In this document: positions 8,541 through 17,710 of the stretch, in pieces | Position numbering within the stretch: position 1 is the first letter of the stretch | How the letters are laid out: the number at the start of each line of letters is the position of its first letter | Source of the DNA: a virus | Length of the DNA stretch: 64,000 nucleotides | IMG/VR virus record: IMGVR_UViG_3300022591_000005 | Span: 1-64,000 of that record | Strand: one strand, 5' to 3' | Notes under the pieces: model-generated | What the model was told of the DNA's origin: nothing | Seen by the model: only the letters and a program-made list of their open reading frames with translations | Databases searched by the model: none | Program-made: the position numbers and the translations under genes

Positions 8541-9560
8541 ATGCAAATTAACGAATTTAACACGCCAATTACAGCTAAGACACTAAATGAGAGTCTAGCT
8601 AAAAAGTTTGGATACAAAATTAACTTAGAGCAGTTTACAGAAGCTCAGTTAGAAGATGCACGTAATAAATTACGTACACGACTAAGCCAGTATGAGCTAG
8701 GTGAGAGTTTTGATACTGTGCTAGGTAGCCCAGAATATCAAAAGACTCGCATGTTCTTAGATGTTGTTAACCAAGCAATCTTAGAAAGAGAAATGAATGA
8801 AGGTGCTAAACCTGATTTCTTAGACATGGACAAAGATGGCAACAAAAAAGAATCCATGAAAAAGGCTGTAGCTGACAAGAAGTCAAAAACAAAGAAAACT
8901 GAAAGTAAGGATAGTTATTTTGCAGCAGTTCGTGAACGTGCAGCAGAAGAATCAATTCCGGAAGCATGGATTGACTCAGCTATTCAACGTATGCGTTTAG
9001 GCGAATCAGATATCCGCGAATTAAAAGCAGAATTAAAATTACGTTATGATCTAAGCGAAGCACAGGCAAGCTGGACATTATGCGAAGGCGAAGAAGACAA
9101 AGCTGAATATATCCTAGCAACTAAGGACATGGTCGGTACCGTTACTAAGTGGCTAGAAGACTGCGCTGCTATGAAGGCAGAACAATTGTTAGAATTAATG
9201 GACTCTATAAGAGAGAACCAAGGCAGCGATGTAGCAGCACAGTACGAACAGGCAGTTAAGCCAGCACTAGAGGCTATTTACGCAGCATTAGAATCACAGC
9301 GTGCTAACCTTTCTAAAGGACTAGCAATTGTGTCAGGTAAAGAAATGGGCGACATGATGGGCGCAGAGCCAGCAGGCGGAGAAATCGGCGGTTTAGATTT
9401 AGGTGCTGAACCTGAATTACCAGCAGGCGGACCAACAGGCGCAGAAGAACTACCACCAGAACCAGGCGCAGAAGCTGCTCCAGAAGCAGAACGTATGAAA
9501 CGTGAAAGCGTTGAATACAGCCGCAGACTAGGCATGCTACTAAGTTCAAAAAAAAAATAA
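8541..9560 (+). CDS. Internal head / scaffold-like protein with possible -1 frameshift end
   Basis: 339 aa, Glu/Lys/Ala-rich and helical, with a short block DFLDMDKDGNKKE seen in T4-like phage head-associated proteins. The C-terminus is Gly/Pro/Glu-rich (GGEIGGLDLGAEPEL region). N-terminus MQINEFNTPI fits the shared motif. The gene ends at a run of ten A followed by TAA. A -1 slip there would continue into an open frame (to 9898) whose codons look coding from 9557 onward. Confidence 0.6.
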   Translation: MQINEFNTPITAKTLNESLAKKFGYKINLEQFTEAQLEDARNKLRTRLSQYELGESFDTVLGSPEYQKTRMFLDVVNQAILEREMNEGAKPDFLDMDKDGNKKESMKKAVADKKSKTKKTESKDSYFAAVRERAAEESIPEAWIDSAIQRMRLGESDIRELKAELKLRYDLSEAQASWTLCEGEEDKAEYILATKDMVGTVTKWLEDCAAMKAEQLLELMDSIRENQGSDVAAQYEQAVKPALEAIYAALESQRANLSKGLAIVSGKEMGDMMGAEPAGGEIGGLDLGAEPELPAGGPTGAEELPPEPGAEAAPEAERMKRESVEYSRRLGMLLSSKKK

Positions 9561-9637
9561 TTGAAAGCGTAGACCCGTTAGTTGTATTACTAAGAAGTCT
9601 ACAAGCAACAGCTAATAATCAGGGCACAGGGGCGCCG

Positions 9638-9898
9638 ATGACTTGGAAGGCATTATCAAATGCTACTCAAGATTCAGGTGCCCCTACTATTGACTACGCC
9701 GGATTTAATGCTCGTTGGCAGCAAGAAGAAACTCTTCCTCCAGAACAACAAATCCTACATAACTTAGTAGATCGTTTTGACAATCAAGGATTAGTCATTA
9801 AAACTTCTACTAGCCAACCAAGTGTAGGCGGCGCTGAGCAAGAACAAGCAGCAAGTAAAATTAGCCAAATGGCTCATCACGCTAACGATTTAGCTTGA
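9638..9898 (+). CDS. Downstream ORF, probably read by -1 slippage from 8541
   Basis: From its first ATG this is 86 aa, but the same frame is open back to 9557 and reads as protein (IIESVDPLVVLLRSLQATAN) with no start codon before 9638. That fits a -1 shift on the A10 tract (9548-9557). Independent start at 9638 (weak AGGGG upstream) cannot be excluded. Confidence 0.5.
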   Translation: MTWKALSNATQDSGAPTIDYAGFNARWQQEETLPPEQQILHNLVDRFDNQGLVIKTSTSQPSVGGAEQEQAASKISQMAHHANDLA

Positions 9899-9928
9899 CC
9901 TATAAGGCTATAACCTATATACTAGAGT

Positions 9929-10615
9929 ATGGCCTTATTAATAGAAAAATATAACTACGTTCCCATTAACAGGGAAAGCGTAGCAGGTAAGCGTTTATAC
10001 GCTACCCCGGATGGTAGTAAAGTTCCTAGTGTTACTACTATACTAGATAAAACTAAACCCGAAGAAAGCCGCATTGCACTAGCAAACTGGCGTAAAGCTG
10101 TAGGCGAACACAAAGCACAGCAAATTACAACAGAAGCGGCTAATCGCGGCACTCGTATGCACAAGTACCTCGAAGACTATGTCAAAGGGGAAACGCTTAG
10201 AGAATCAGTAACAAACCCCTATGCGCAACAGAGCTTAGATATGGCTCGAATTGTAATTGAAAAAGGGTTTCCTAAAATTAATGAAGTATGGGGTGTAGAA
10301 GTTCCTTTATACTTCCCTGGTTTATATGCGGGAACTACTGATTGCTGTGGTGTACACGACGGTGACGAAGCAATTCTAGACTACAAACAAACTAACAAAC
10401 CTAAAAAACGTGAGTATATTGATGATTACTTCATTCAGTTAACTGCTTATGCTACTGCACACAACGAAGTGCATGGTACTAACATACGGAAAGGTGTTAT
10501 TCTAATGTGTTCAAAGGATTATGAATATCAGGAATTTATCCTGGAACCTAGGGATTTTGACTACTGGCAAAGCCGTTGGTTTGATCGAGTGGAACAATAC
10601 TACCGCGAAAACTGA
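9929..10615 (+). CDS. PD-(D/E)XK (RecB/Cas4-like) exonuclease
   Basis: 228 aa. Motifs in order: a lead-in NRGTRMHKYLEDY with the conserved His, then GTTDCCGVHDGDEAILDYKQ containing the D and DxK metal site, then QLTAYATAHNE (QxxxY motif). This is the RecB-nuclease fold used in phage recombination or DNA degradation. No helicase partner in the window. Confidence 0.75.
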   Translation: MALLIEKYNYVPINRESVAGKRLYATPDGSKVPSVTTILDKTKPEESRIALANWRKAVGEHKAQQITTEAANRGTRMHKYLEDYVKGETLRESVTNPYAQQSLDMARIVIEKGFPKINEVWGVEVPLYFPGLYAGTTDCCGVHDGDEAILDYKQTNKPKKREYIDDYFIQLTAYATAHNEVHGTNIRKGVILMCSKDYEYQEFILEPRDFDYWQSRWFDRVEQYYREN

Positions 10616-10622
10616 TAAATAT
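10615..10622 (+). promoter_or_regulatory. Late-promoter-like box
   Basis: ATAAATAT, 22 bases before the ATG of the tailspike gene. Confidence 0.5.
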
Positions 10623-10643
10623 CCCATATAGAGGATATTCATT

Positions 10644-12389
10644 ATGGCAGTAGTCCAGATCAGTCGAATTCAAATACGCAGAGGCAAATCAAACAGTGGA
10701 ACTGGTATTCCACAGTTAGCTTCTGGCGAAATGGCATGGGCGGTAGACACCCAAGAACTTTACATTGGTAGTGGTTCTGTTGCAGAAGGTGCCCCTGCTG
10801 TTGATAATATTAAAGTTATTACCGAGTTAGATCTTAACACAAACGGTAATATCTTAAATCTATTACAATACATTTATAAAGTATCAGATCCTGGTATGCA
10901 AACAGGAGATACTGCTAACACGCCTACTACTCGTAGCTTGCAACAACGATTTGACGATCAAATATCTGCTGCTGATTTTGGTGCGAATGGTCTAGGTGGA
11001 TCAACTGATGATACCGCTGCATTACAACGTGCAATTGATCAATTATTTTTAAACACTACTAGAACAAAAGCAAGCGATCCTAGTGTAGACGGAACTAGAA
11101 ATCGTGTTACTTTAACGATCCCTGCAGGTGTTTACAATATTTCAAGCACATTATATATTCCTAGCTATTCCTCTTTAGTTGGCGACGGTGATAACAAGAC
11201 TATACTTAACTTTACTGGAACCGGCCCTGCTATTCAATTTGTTAATGATAACTCAACTAGCGGCCATCCAAGTCCACTAGGTAATACTGGTAGTACAGAA
11301 AATCCTCGCCATATCTTAATCAAGGGATTACTAATTCAGACAACCGATGATACACAATCGGGATTACAGCTTGATGCAGTTTCTGATAGTGTGTTTGAAA
11401 ACATTAGTGTCAACGGTGTAATTGCTAACCCTGGTACAATTGCAAACTCTGGAATTGTGTTAAATGCAAAGTCTAGTTTAATTACTTGCGAACGTAACTT
11501 GTTTACTGATGTAACTATTACTAATTTTAGTCAAGCAGTATACTCTGACTCTGATATTATACGCAATACATTCAGAGATATCTACGTTGCTAATTGTCAT
11601 AACGGGTACATACTCGGTGACACTTTAGCAGCTGGGCAATTATACGGTCCGAGAGAAACACTAATCGATTCTAATATTTTTGAATACGTTGACAACTATG
11701 CAGTTTATATTGGCGGTGTTGTTAACGAAACAATCTACTTAGGTAACGTAGTTAAAAACTGTTCTTTAACTAACGTAGGTAATGATCAAGGAAGCAACTC
11801 GTCTCCGCTAGTTCCACAGATTTATTTTAGATCGTCCGGTAACGTTGTTGAGAATTTAAGATCTGATAGAACTGAAGTACTTGCTGGCACTAGCTATGTT
11901 AACGTACAGTACATGCCAGAAGTAGCAGGTAAAGTAGTTTACAAGTCACCTGCTGCTAGAGAAATTTCTTTAGTTACAACAAGTGGTTATGGCACTGCGT
12001 TCAGACTGCCAGTATCCACAGATGAAAATGCAAACCCAAATCGTAATATTTCATATGTTATTGATTATGTTTACAGAGTTGATACTCCGGGCGACTTTGG
12101 TAATCCGTCAGGTTGGCACTACAGTCGCAGAGGTACATTGAGAGTTGTTGCAGATTTAGACACTTCTATTTCTTTAAACAATCCGTATGTTCAATTATCC
12201 GACGACTACGAGTTTACAGGTTATGATCCACAAGGTACATACGCCACTGACCTAGACTTTAGAGCAGTGTTGACAAACCTTGACGGTACACCTTTTACAA
12301 GTGGCGGGTATCCATTGTCTCTAGAAATTAGATATGCTAGTACAGTAACTAGTGGTACTCTAATTTATTCATACGTAGCGACTTCTTAA
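10644..12389 (+). CDS. Tailspike / receptor-binding protein with beta-helix
   Basis: 581 aa. The N-terminus (QIRRGKSNSGTGIPQLASGE then AVDTQELYIGSG) is the virion-attachment module common in tail fibres and tropism determinants. Residues about 105-430 show the repeating short strands of a pectate-lyase-like beta-helix, beginning SAADFGANGLGGSTDDTAAL. The C-terminal region is beta-rich. Likely binds or cleaves a surface polysaccharide. Confidence 0.75.
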   Translation: MAVVQISRIQIRRGKSNSGTGIPQLASGEMAWAVDTQELYIGSGSVAEGAPAVDNIKVITELDLNTNGNILNLLQYIYKVSDPGMQTGDTANTPTTRSLQQRFDDQISAADFGANGLGGSTDDTAALQRAIDQLFLNTTRTKASDPSVDGTRNRVTLTIPAGVYNISSTLYIPSYSSLVGDGDNKTILNFTGTGPAIQFVNDNSTSGHPSPLGNTGSTENPRHILIKGLLIQTTDDTQSGLQLDAVSDSVFENISVNGVIANPGTIANSGIVLNAKSSLITCERNLFTDVTITNFSQAVYSDSDIIRNTFRDIYVANCHNGYILGDTLAAGQLYGPRETLIDSNIFEYVDNYAVYIGGVVNETIYLGNVVKNCSLTNVGNDQGSNSSPLVPQIYFRSSGNVVENLRSDRTEVLAGTSYVNVQYMPEVAGKVVYKSPAAREISLVTTSGYGTAFRLPVSTDENANPNRNISYVIDYVYRVDTPGDFGNPSGWHYSRRGTLRVVADLDTSISLNNPYVQLSDDYEFTGYDPQGTYATDLDFRAVLTNLDGTPFTSGGYPLSLEIRYASTVTSGTLIYSYVATS

Positions 12390-12412
12390 GTTTAAATTAT
12401 TAGCCATCTCTG

Positions 12413-12441
12413 TTGACTGGACCAATATCTACGTATATAAT
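12413..12441 (+). promoter_or_regulatory. Sigma70-type promoter before nrdA
   Basis: TTGACT, 17-bp spacer, TATAAT. Downstream of it are an 8-bp hairpin (GCAAACT / AGTTTGC, about 12484-12503) and a late box at 12553, so nrdA has both early-type and late-type signals. Confidence 0.75.
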
Positions 12442-12552
12442 TCTTTTTACTCCTGTAATAAGATAAAAGGCGTTTAGATATAGGTGCAAACTCGCTTAGT
12501 TTGCGCTATAAACCGCTGAGTTTCAAGAAGATTTGTAAGAGTTAATCTCATC

Positions 12553-12560
12553 TATAAATA
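12553..12560 (+). promoter_or_regulatory. Late promoter, exact TATAAATA
   Basis: Perfect T4 late core TATAAATA, 47 bases before the nrdA ATG. Confidence 0.6.
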
Positions 12561-12606
12561 CTTCCTAAACGGCATAAACATTATTCACAAGAGCGGAACG
12601 GACAGA

Positions 12607-14952
12607 ATGACAAAAATTACAGTAATTAAAAGAAGCGGAAATAAAGAGCTACTAGCAGTTGAAAAGTGGCAAGCTCAGATAGCAAAAGTGTGTAGTGGGA
12701 TAGCTGATGTAAGTCAGTCAATGATTGAAATTAAAAGCCAACCTCATTTTTATGATGGCATTACTACTAAAGAAATTGACGAGATTACATTGCGAGCGAT
12801 TGTCGACTTAATCGACGTAGAGCATAATCCCGATGTCGGACACGTTAACTATCAGTATGTAGCAGGCAAACAACGTTTGTCAATGCTACGAAAAGATGTG
12901 TATGGTGACTATCAAGTTCCTCACATTTATGAAATAGTAAAAAAGAATATAGCAGTTGGTTTATATACTCCAGAACTTCTTAATTGGTACACTGAAGAAG
13001 ATTGGAACAAAATGAACGACATGCTTGATCATGAAAAAGACGAGCAATATTCGTATGCGGCCATCGAGCAGTTGATTGAGAAGTACTTGGTACGCAATCG
13101 TGCTACAAAGGAAATATATGAAACTCCTCAAATTAGATACATGGTTGCTGCTGCTACTGTGTTTCATAAAGAAGAGACTAACACATATATTATGCGTTAC
13201 ATTAAAGAGTATTACAATTGTGCTTCAGACGGCTTGTTCACTTTGGCTACTCCTGTTCTTGCTGGTCTTGGCACACCTACCAAACAATTTAGTAGTTGTG
13301 TTCTTATTCGTAGTGATGATGATTTGGACTCCATTTTTGCTTCTGGCGAAATGATGGCCAAGTACGCTAGCAAACGTGCTGGTATTGGGTTAGAAATTGG
13401 ACGTTTACGTCCATTAGGTGCTCCCATCAGAGGCGGCGAGATTATGCACACTGGTATGATTCCATTCCTTAAGAAATGGTTTGGTGATTTACGCAGTTGC
13501 AGTCAGGGTGGCATTCGTAATGCCAGTGCTACAGTAACATACCCAATTTGGCATTATCAGTTTGATGATCTAATTGTCCTAAAGAACAATCAAGGTACAG
13601 AAGAAACTCGTGTGCGCCATATGGACTACTCTGTTGTACTAAGCAAGTTTTTCTGGAAGCGTTTTAAGAACAAAGAAATGATTACATTCTTTGATCCTAA
13701 CGAAGTACCAGACTTGTACGAAGCGTTCTACCGCGACATTGACTTGTTTGAAAAACTATACGTTAATTATGAAAAGCATCCTACCATCAGAAAGAAAGTA
13801 ATGAGTGCTGAAGAAGTATTCAAAGGTGCTATTCTAAAAGAGCGTACAGACACCGGACGTATCTACTTAGTATTCATTGACAACGTACAAAAACAAGGCC
13901 CATTTGATACATCAGTTGATCCTATCTATCAAAGTAACTTGTGCCAAGAGATCCTATTACCAACTAAGACATTCAAGCGACTTGATGACGAAGAGGGACG
14001 CATTGCGTTATGTACCCTAGGATCAATTAACTGGGGTGCATTCCGTAACCCAGAAGACATGCGCCGAGCTTGCCGCATTCTACAGCGTAGCTTATGCAAC
14101 ATACTTGATTATCAAGACTTCTTAAGTATTCAAAGTAAACTAAGCAATGATGAGATCCAACCACTAGGCATCGGTGTTACTAACTTAGCTTACTGGCACG
14201 CCAAGCGCAGCTTTAAGTATGGCGACAAAGATGCCCTACAAGATGTTAAGAGCTGGATGGAACATCAAGCATACTACTTAACAGAAGCAACTGTTGAACT
14301 TGCCAAAGAACGCGGTTCATGCACAAACTCTGCACAAACCCGTTATGGACAAGGAGTATTTCCTTGGGAACTACGTGCAGACGGTGTTAATGAGTTAGCA
14401 GATTTTACTCCAGAACTTGACTGGGAAACATTACGTGCTAACATGAAACAATATGGAGTTAGAAATGCTACACTTATGGCTATTGCTCCAGTGGAGTCTA
14501 GTTCTGTTGTTATTAATTCAACTAATGGAATAGAAATGCCGATGAGCCTTATTAGTACTAAGGAATCTAAAGCAGCAAGTTTAACGCAAGTTGTTCCAGA
14601 CTATGCTAAGTTAAAGAACAAGTATCAGTTAATGTGGGAACAAACTGATTGTGAAGGTTACTTAAAGACTGCGGCTGTTCTTGCAGCTTATGTTGATCAA
14701 AGTATCAGTACAAACACTTTCTACAATCCAGCACACTTTCCTGATCGTAAGATTCCAACTACATTGATTGCTAAGAATTTAATGCAAGCACATGCATGGG
14801 GTATTAAGACTTTTTATTACAGCCTAATGAACAAAGCAGGCAGCAAGGCTCCTACAGAAGTTCCAACAGAAGTTAATGGTGTTCAAACTTCTGGCTTGAA
14901 CGGTTATCATGAAATTGATTTAGAAGATGACTGCGAGGCATGTAAGCTATGA
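12607..14952 (+). CDS. nrdA: Ribonucleoside-diphosphate reductase, class Ia large subunit
   Basis: 781 aa, near full family length. An N-terminal ATP-cone segment (about 1-90) is followed by the barrel. The first active-site Cys lies in FSSCVLIRSDDD; NLCQEILLP carries the catalytic N-C-E triad; the signature PVESSSVVINSTNGIEMP is present; the paired Tyr for radical transfer is in TFYYSLMN. The C-terminal CEACKL gives the redox-shuttle cysteines, matching the glutaredoxin encoded at 16765. Makes dNDPs for phage DNA synthesis with NrdB. Confidence 0.95.
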   Translation: MTKITVIKRSGNKELLAVEKWQAQIAKVCSGIADVSQSMIEIKSQPHFYDGITTKEIDEITLRAIVDLIDVEHNPDVGHVNYQYVAGKQRLSMLRKDVYGDYQVPHIYEIVKKNIAVGLYTPELLNWYTEEDWNKMNDMLDHEKDEQYSYAAIEQLIEKYLVRNRATKEIYETPQIRYMVAAATVFHKEETNTYIMRYIKEYYNCASDGLFTLATPVLAGLGTPTKQFSSCVLIRSDDDLDSIFASGEMMAKYASKRAGIGLEIGRLRPLGAPIRGGEIMHTGMIPFLKKWFGDLRSCSQGGIRNASATVTYPIWHYQFDDLIVLKNNQGTEETRVRHMDYSVVLSKFFWKRFKNKEMITFFDPNEVPDLYEAFYRDIDLFEKLYVNYEKHPTIRKKVMSAEEVFKGAILKERTDTGRIYLVFIDNVQKQGPFDTSVDPIYQSNLCQEILLPTKTFKRLDDEEGRIALCTLGSINWGAFRNPEDMRRACRILQRSLCNILDYQDFLSIQSKLSNDEIQPLGIGVTNLAYWHAKRSFKYGDKDALQDVKSWMEHQAYYLTEATVELAKERGSCTNSAQTRYGQGVFPWELRADGVNELADFTPELDWETLRANMKQYGVRNATLMAIAPVESSSVVINSTNGIEMPMSLISTKESKAASLTQVVPDYAKLKNKYQLMWEQTDCEGYLKTAAVLAAYVDQSISTNTFYNPAHFPDRKIPTTLIAKNLMQAHAWGIKTFYYSLMNKAGSKAPTEVPTEVNGVQTSGLNGYHEIDLEDDCEACKL

Positions 14953-15494
14953 CATATGGCTTCATCAAAAATTTGTTATCAGAAGGTAGACCAACATCGT
15001 TATCAATAGATGCTCTACCATATGATAAGAAAGACTTGAGCCCTGTGTTATCCAAAGAAGCACTCGAGTATCATTACGAGCACCTTGCTAAGACTTATGC
15101 CAAGCGTTACAACGCAGGCGAAGGCGACCCTGTTTTTAATGAAGCTGGTGTATTCTTACACAACATCTTGTTTCAGCAATACCAAGAGTCTACTGCAAAC
15201 AATGCACCATTGGGTGAAGCATCTGACTTAATTGTTAAACACTACAAAACATTTGCTAAATTCAAAGAAGAGTTTGAAAAGGTAGCAATGAGTGTGCAAG
15301 GTAGTGGTTGGGTCTATCTTTCTCGTGACGGAAAGATTAAAACAATAACTAATCATGCTATCAAGAAAGACATTGTAGTGCTAGTAGATTGGTGGGAACA
15401 CGCCTGGGCACTAGACTATCAACATGATAAGAAAAAATATCTAGAGAATCAATGGAAAATTATTAACTGGGAGACAGTAAATGGACGCATATGA
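14949..15494 (+). CDS. Fe/Mn superoxide dismutase
   Basis: 181 aa. Metal ligands fit the family: His in LEYHYEHLAKTY, His in GVFLHNILFQQY, then Asp and His in LVDWWEHAWALDY. An extra 20-residue N-terminus (MTYGFIKNLLSEGRP) resembles a capsid-targeting peptide with a possible cleavage after LSE. It overlaps nrdA by 4 bases, inside the reductase operon. It could protect the NrdB radical or travel in the head; both are inference. Confidence 0.85.
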   Translation: MTYGFIKNLLSEGRPTSLSIDALPYDKKDLSPVLSKEALEYHYEHLAKTYAKRYNAGEGDPVFNEAGVFLHNILFQQYQESTANNAPLGEASDLIVKHYKTFAKFKEEFEKVAMSVQGSGWVYLSRDGKIKTITNHAIKKDIVVLVDWWEHAWALDYQHDKKKYLENQWKIINWETVNGRI

Positions 15495-15654
15495 TTTACA
15501 CCAGGAACTTTTTAAATTGTGGCAGCAATTGTCCTATAAACCAAATGCAGCATCTATTAAAAAACAGTACGATGATACGCCAGTTTACGTTGACGGCCGT
15601 AGGGTTACTGGTGTTAAAATAGAAGATAACAAAATTATATTAGAAACCAAATGA
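15481..15654 (+). CDS. Small protein between sod and nrdB, 57 aa
   Basis: ATG at 15481 overlaps the sod stop, and its TGA overlaps the nrdB ATG (ATGA), a classic coupled arrangement. Starts MDAYDLHQELFKLWQQ; the second half reads as a small beta hairpin (VYVDGRRVTGVKIEDNKI). Function unknown. Confidence 0.65.
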   Translation: MDAYDLHQELFKLWQQLSYKPNAASIKKQYDDTPVYVDGRRVTGVKIEDNKIILETK

Positions 15655-16751
15655 GCAAACAACAATACAACTTAACCGCACAAACAAATTATCTTCAACG
15701 TAAGATGTTTTTGGACCCAGCTGGTCCCGTAACCATTCAACGATTTGAAGAAGTCAAATACAATAAGATTGCAGACTTTGAAAAGACAGCACGTGGTTTC
15801 TTTTGGATTCCCGAAGAAGTTACACTAAGCAAAGACGCAAATGATTTTAAAGAATCAAGTGATGCAGTTAAACACATCTTCACTAGCAACCTACTACGTC
15901 AAACAGCATTAGATAGCTTGCAAGGACGCGGCCCAAGCCAAATCTTTACACCAGTTATTAGTTTGCCAGAATTAGAAGCTCTAGTTTACAACTGGACATT
16001 CTTTGAAACTAACATTCACAGTCGTAGTTATAGCCATATTATTCGCAACATCTACAATGTGCCTAAAGAAGTATTCAATACTATTCATGACACACAAGAG
16101 ATTGTTAACATGGCTTCTAGCATTGGAAACTATTACGATAACCTACACCAAATCAATTGCAAAGTTGAAGCAGGTATCGAAGTTACAGAAGATGAACACA
16201 TTAAAGCAATCTATCTAGCACTACACGCTAGTTATGCACTAGAAGCATTCCGCTTTATGGTTTCATTTGCAACAAGCCTTGCAATGGTTGAAAATAAAAT
16301 CTTTATTGGTAATGGTAACATTATCAGTTTGATTCTACAAGATGAATTGTTACACAAAGGTTGGACAGCTTGGTTAATTAATCAAGTTGTTAAGGAAGAT
16401 CCACGCTTTGCTCGAGTAGCACAAACATGCCAAGAAGAAGTCTTACAGATTTATAAAGACGTTATTCGTGAAGAAAAAGAATGGGCTGATTACCTATTCA
16501 TAAAAGGTCCAGTGATTGGACTTAATGCAAACATCTTACGTGAGTTTGTTGATTTTACTGCTGTTGGAGCATTAAAAGATATCGGTATTAAATATTGGAA
16601 TCCTGCTCCAAAGTCAACTCCTATTCCTTGGTTTAACAAGCATAGCGATACAAGTAAAAAACAAACTGCACTACAAGAATCAGAATCAACAAGTTATGTA
16701 ATCGGTGTTATGTCAGATTCGATTGACTATACCGCATTACCAAGTTTATAA
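15651..16751 (+). CDS. nrdB: Ribonucleoside-diphosphate reductase, class Ia small subunit
   Basis: 366 aa. FFETNIHSRSYSHI carries the di-iron Glu and His and the radical Tyr four residues after the His. Further ligands are in ALEAFRFM and DELLHKGW. A canonical tyrosyl-radical NrdB, coupled to nrdA through sod and a small ORF. Confidence 0.95.
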   Translation: MSKQQYNLTAQTNYLQRKMFLDPAGPVTIQRFEEVKYNKIADFEKTARGFFWIPEEVTLSKDANDFKESSDAVKHIFTSNLLRQTALDSLQGRGPSQIFTPVISLPELEALVYNWTFFETNIHSRSYSHIIRNIYNVPKEVFNTIHDTQEIVNMASSIGNYYDNLHQINCKVEAGIEVTEDEHIKAIYLALHASYALEAFRFMVSFATSLAMVENKIFIGNGNIISLILQDELLHKGWTAWLINQVVKEDPRFARVAQTCQEEVLQIYKDVIREEKEWADYLFIKGPVIGLNANILREFVDFTAVGALKDIGIKYWNPAPKSTPIPWFNKHSDTSKKQTALQESESTSYVIGVMSDSIDYTALPSL

Positions 16752-16764
16752 TTAAGGAATTAAA

Positions 16765-17007
16765 ATGATTACAGTATACACAAAGCCTCAGTGCCCCTTT
16801 TGCGATCAAGCAAAGGCACTGTTAGAAAGTAAAGGCATTGAATATAAAGCAGTTGACGTATCGGTAGACATGTCAGCTAGAGAAAAGATTATGGACTTGG
16901 GACTACGTTCAGTTCCACAAGTCTTTAATGATGGGGTACTTCTACCTGGTGGGTTTCGAGGCCTAGCAGGACAACCAGAAGAATTTTGGACAACACTAAA
17001 GGGATAA
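16765..17007 (+). CDS. Glutaredoxin
   Basis: 80 aa, thioredoxin fold with CPFC at residues 10-13 and the cis-Pro in RSVPQVF. The likely reductant for NrdA, 13 bases after nrdB. Confidence 0.9.
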   Translation: MITVYTKPQCPFCDQAKALLESKGIEYKAVDVSVDMSAREKIMDLGLRSVPQVFNDGVLLPGGFRGLAGQPEEFWTTLKG

Positions 17008-17008
17008 T

Positions 17009-17299
17009 ATGTTAATTGACAAAGGCGTAACACAGGGTGAAGTAATCACTTTAAAACTAACAAGTGGTGAAGAATTAGTTGGGAAACTAACAGAAGAAAC
17101 AGATGCTTACTATAAGCTATCAAAGCCAATGGTTATTGGTATGGGTAAACAAGGGCCAGGACTAATGCCTTACTTGTTTACAGTTAATCCAGATAGAGAA
17201 GTTAAACTATCTAAAATTACTGTTACAGTTGCAGAACCAACTGATGCTGATTTTGCTAAACAATTCCTTGAAAGCACATCTGGCATTAAATTGGTGTAA
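17009..17299 (+). CDS. Small beta-barrel (Sm-like) protein, 96 aa
   Basis: The pattern GEVITLKLTSGEELVGKLTEE followed by a strand with PMVI resembles the Sm1 half of LSm/Hfq-like proteins. This fold is often found in phage proteins of unknown role. Starts 1 base after the glutaredoxin stop. Sm-likeness is a by-eye inference. Confidence 0.5.
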   Translation: MLIDKGVTQGEVITLKLTSGEELVGKLTEETDAYYKLSKPMVIGMGKQGPGLMPYLFTVNPDREVKLSKITVTVAEPTDADFAKQFLESTSGIKLV

Positions 17300-17307
17300 A
17301 TAACAGT

Positions 17308-17679
17308 ATGCCAGCTATAGCTAAAAAGGGTGGGTCTAGTTCAGTAACTTGCACTGATGGTGCAAAGGGATCCCCTTGCGCTCCTGGTCGTTGGCATTGG
17401 AACTCAGGAACTACCCAGCCTACCGCTGCTGGTAGTTCTAACGTGTTTGTTGAAAACATCGGAGTTGTTAGACAAGACGATGTAATGGGAAGTCATCCGG
17501 ATGGCAACCCGTGTGTAGGCAGTCCTGTTAATCATGCACCTGCATTAAGCACGTTTAGTGGCAATGTATTTGTTAACAACAAGGCTGTTGGCAGGATTGG
17601 TGACAAATTTGATTCCGACGGACACTACGATCATACTATTGCTACTGGAGCAGGAACTGTTTTCGCCAATGGTAGTTGA
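17308..17679 (+). CDS. PAAR-domain spike-tip protein
   Basis: 123 aa. The VFVENIGVVRQDDVMGSHPDG and VFVNNKAVGRIGDKFDSDGH repeats are PAAR motifs, with His and Cys residues for the metal site. The role is to sharpen the tip of the baseplate spike (T4 gp5.4 type). Confidence 0.85.
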   Translation: MPAIAKKGGSSSVTCTDGAKGSPCAPGRWHWNSGTTQPTAAGSSNVFVENIGVVRQDDVMGSHPDGNPCVGSPVNHAPALSTFSGNVFVNNKAVGRIGDKFDSDGHYDHTIATGAGTVFANGS

Positions 17680-17704
17680 CTTTTCAAAATATTTGTAGTA
17701 ATAT
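17676..17704 (+). promoter_or_regulatory. Sigma70-type promoter
   Basis: TTGACT, 17-bp spacer, TAATAT, just before the HAD-phosphatase gene at 17711. Confidence 0.65.
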
Positions 17705-17710
17705 ACAAGT

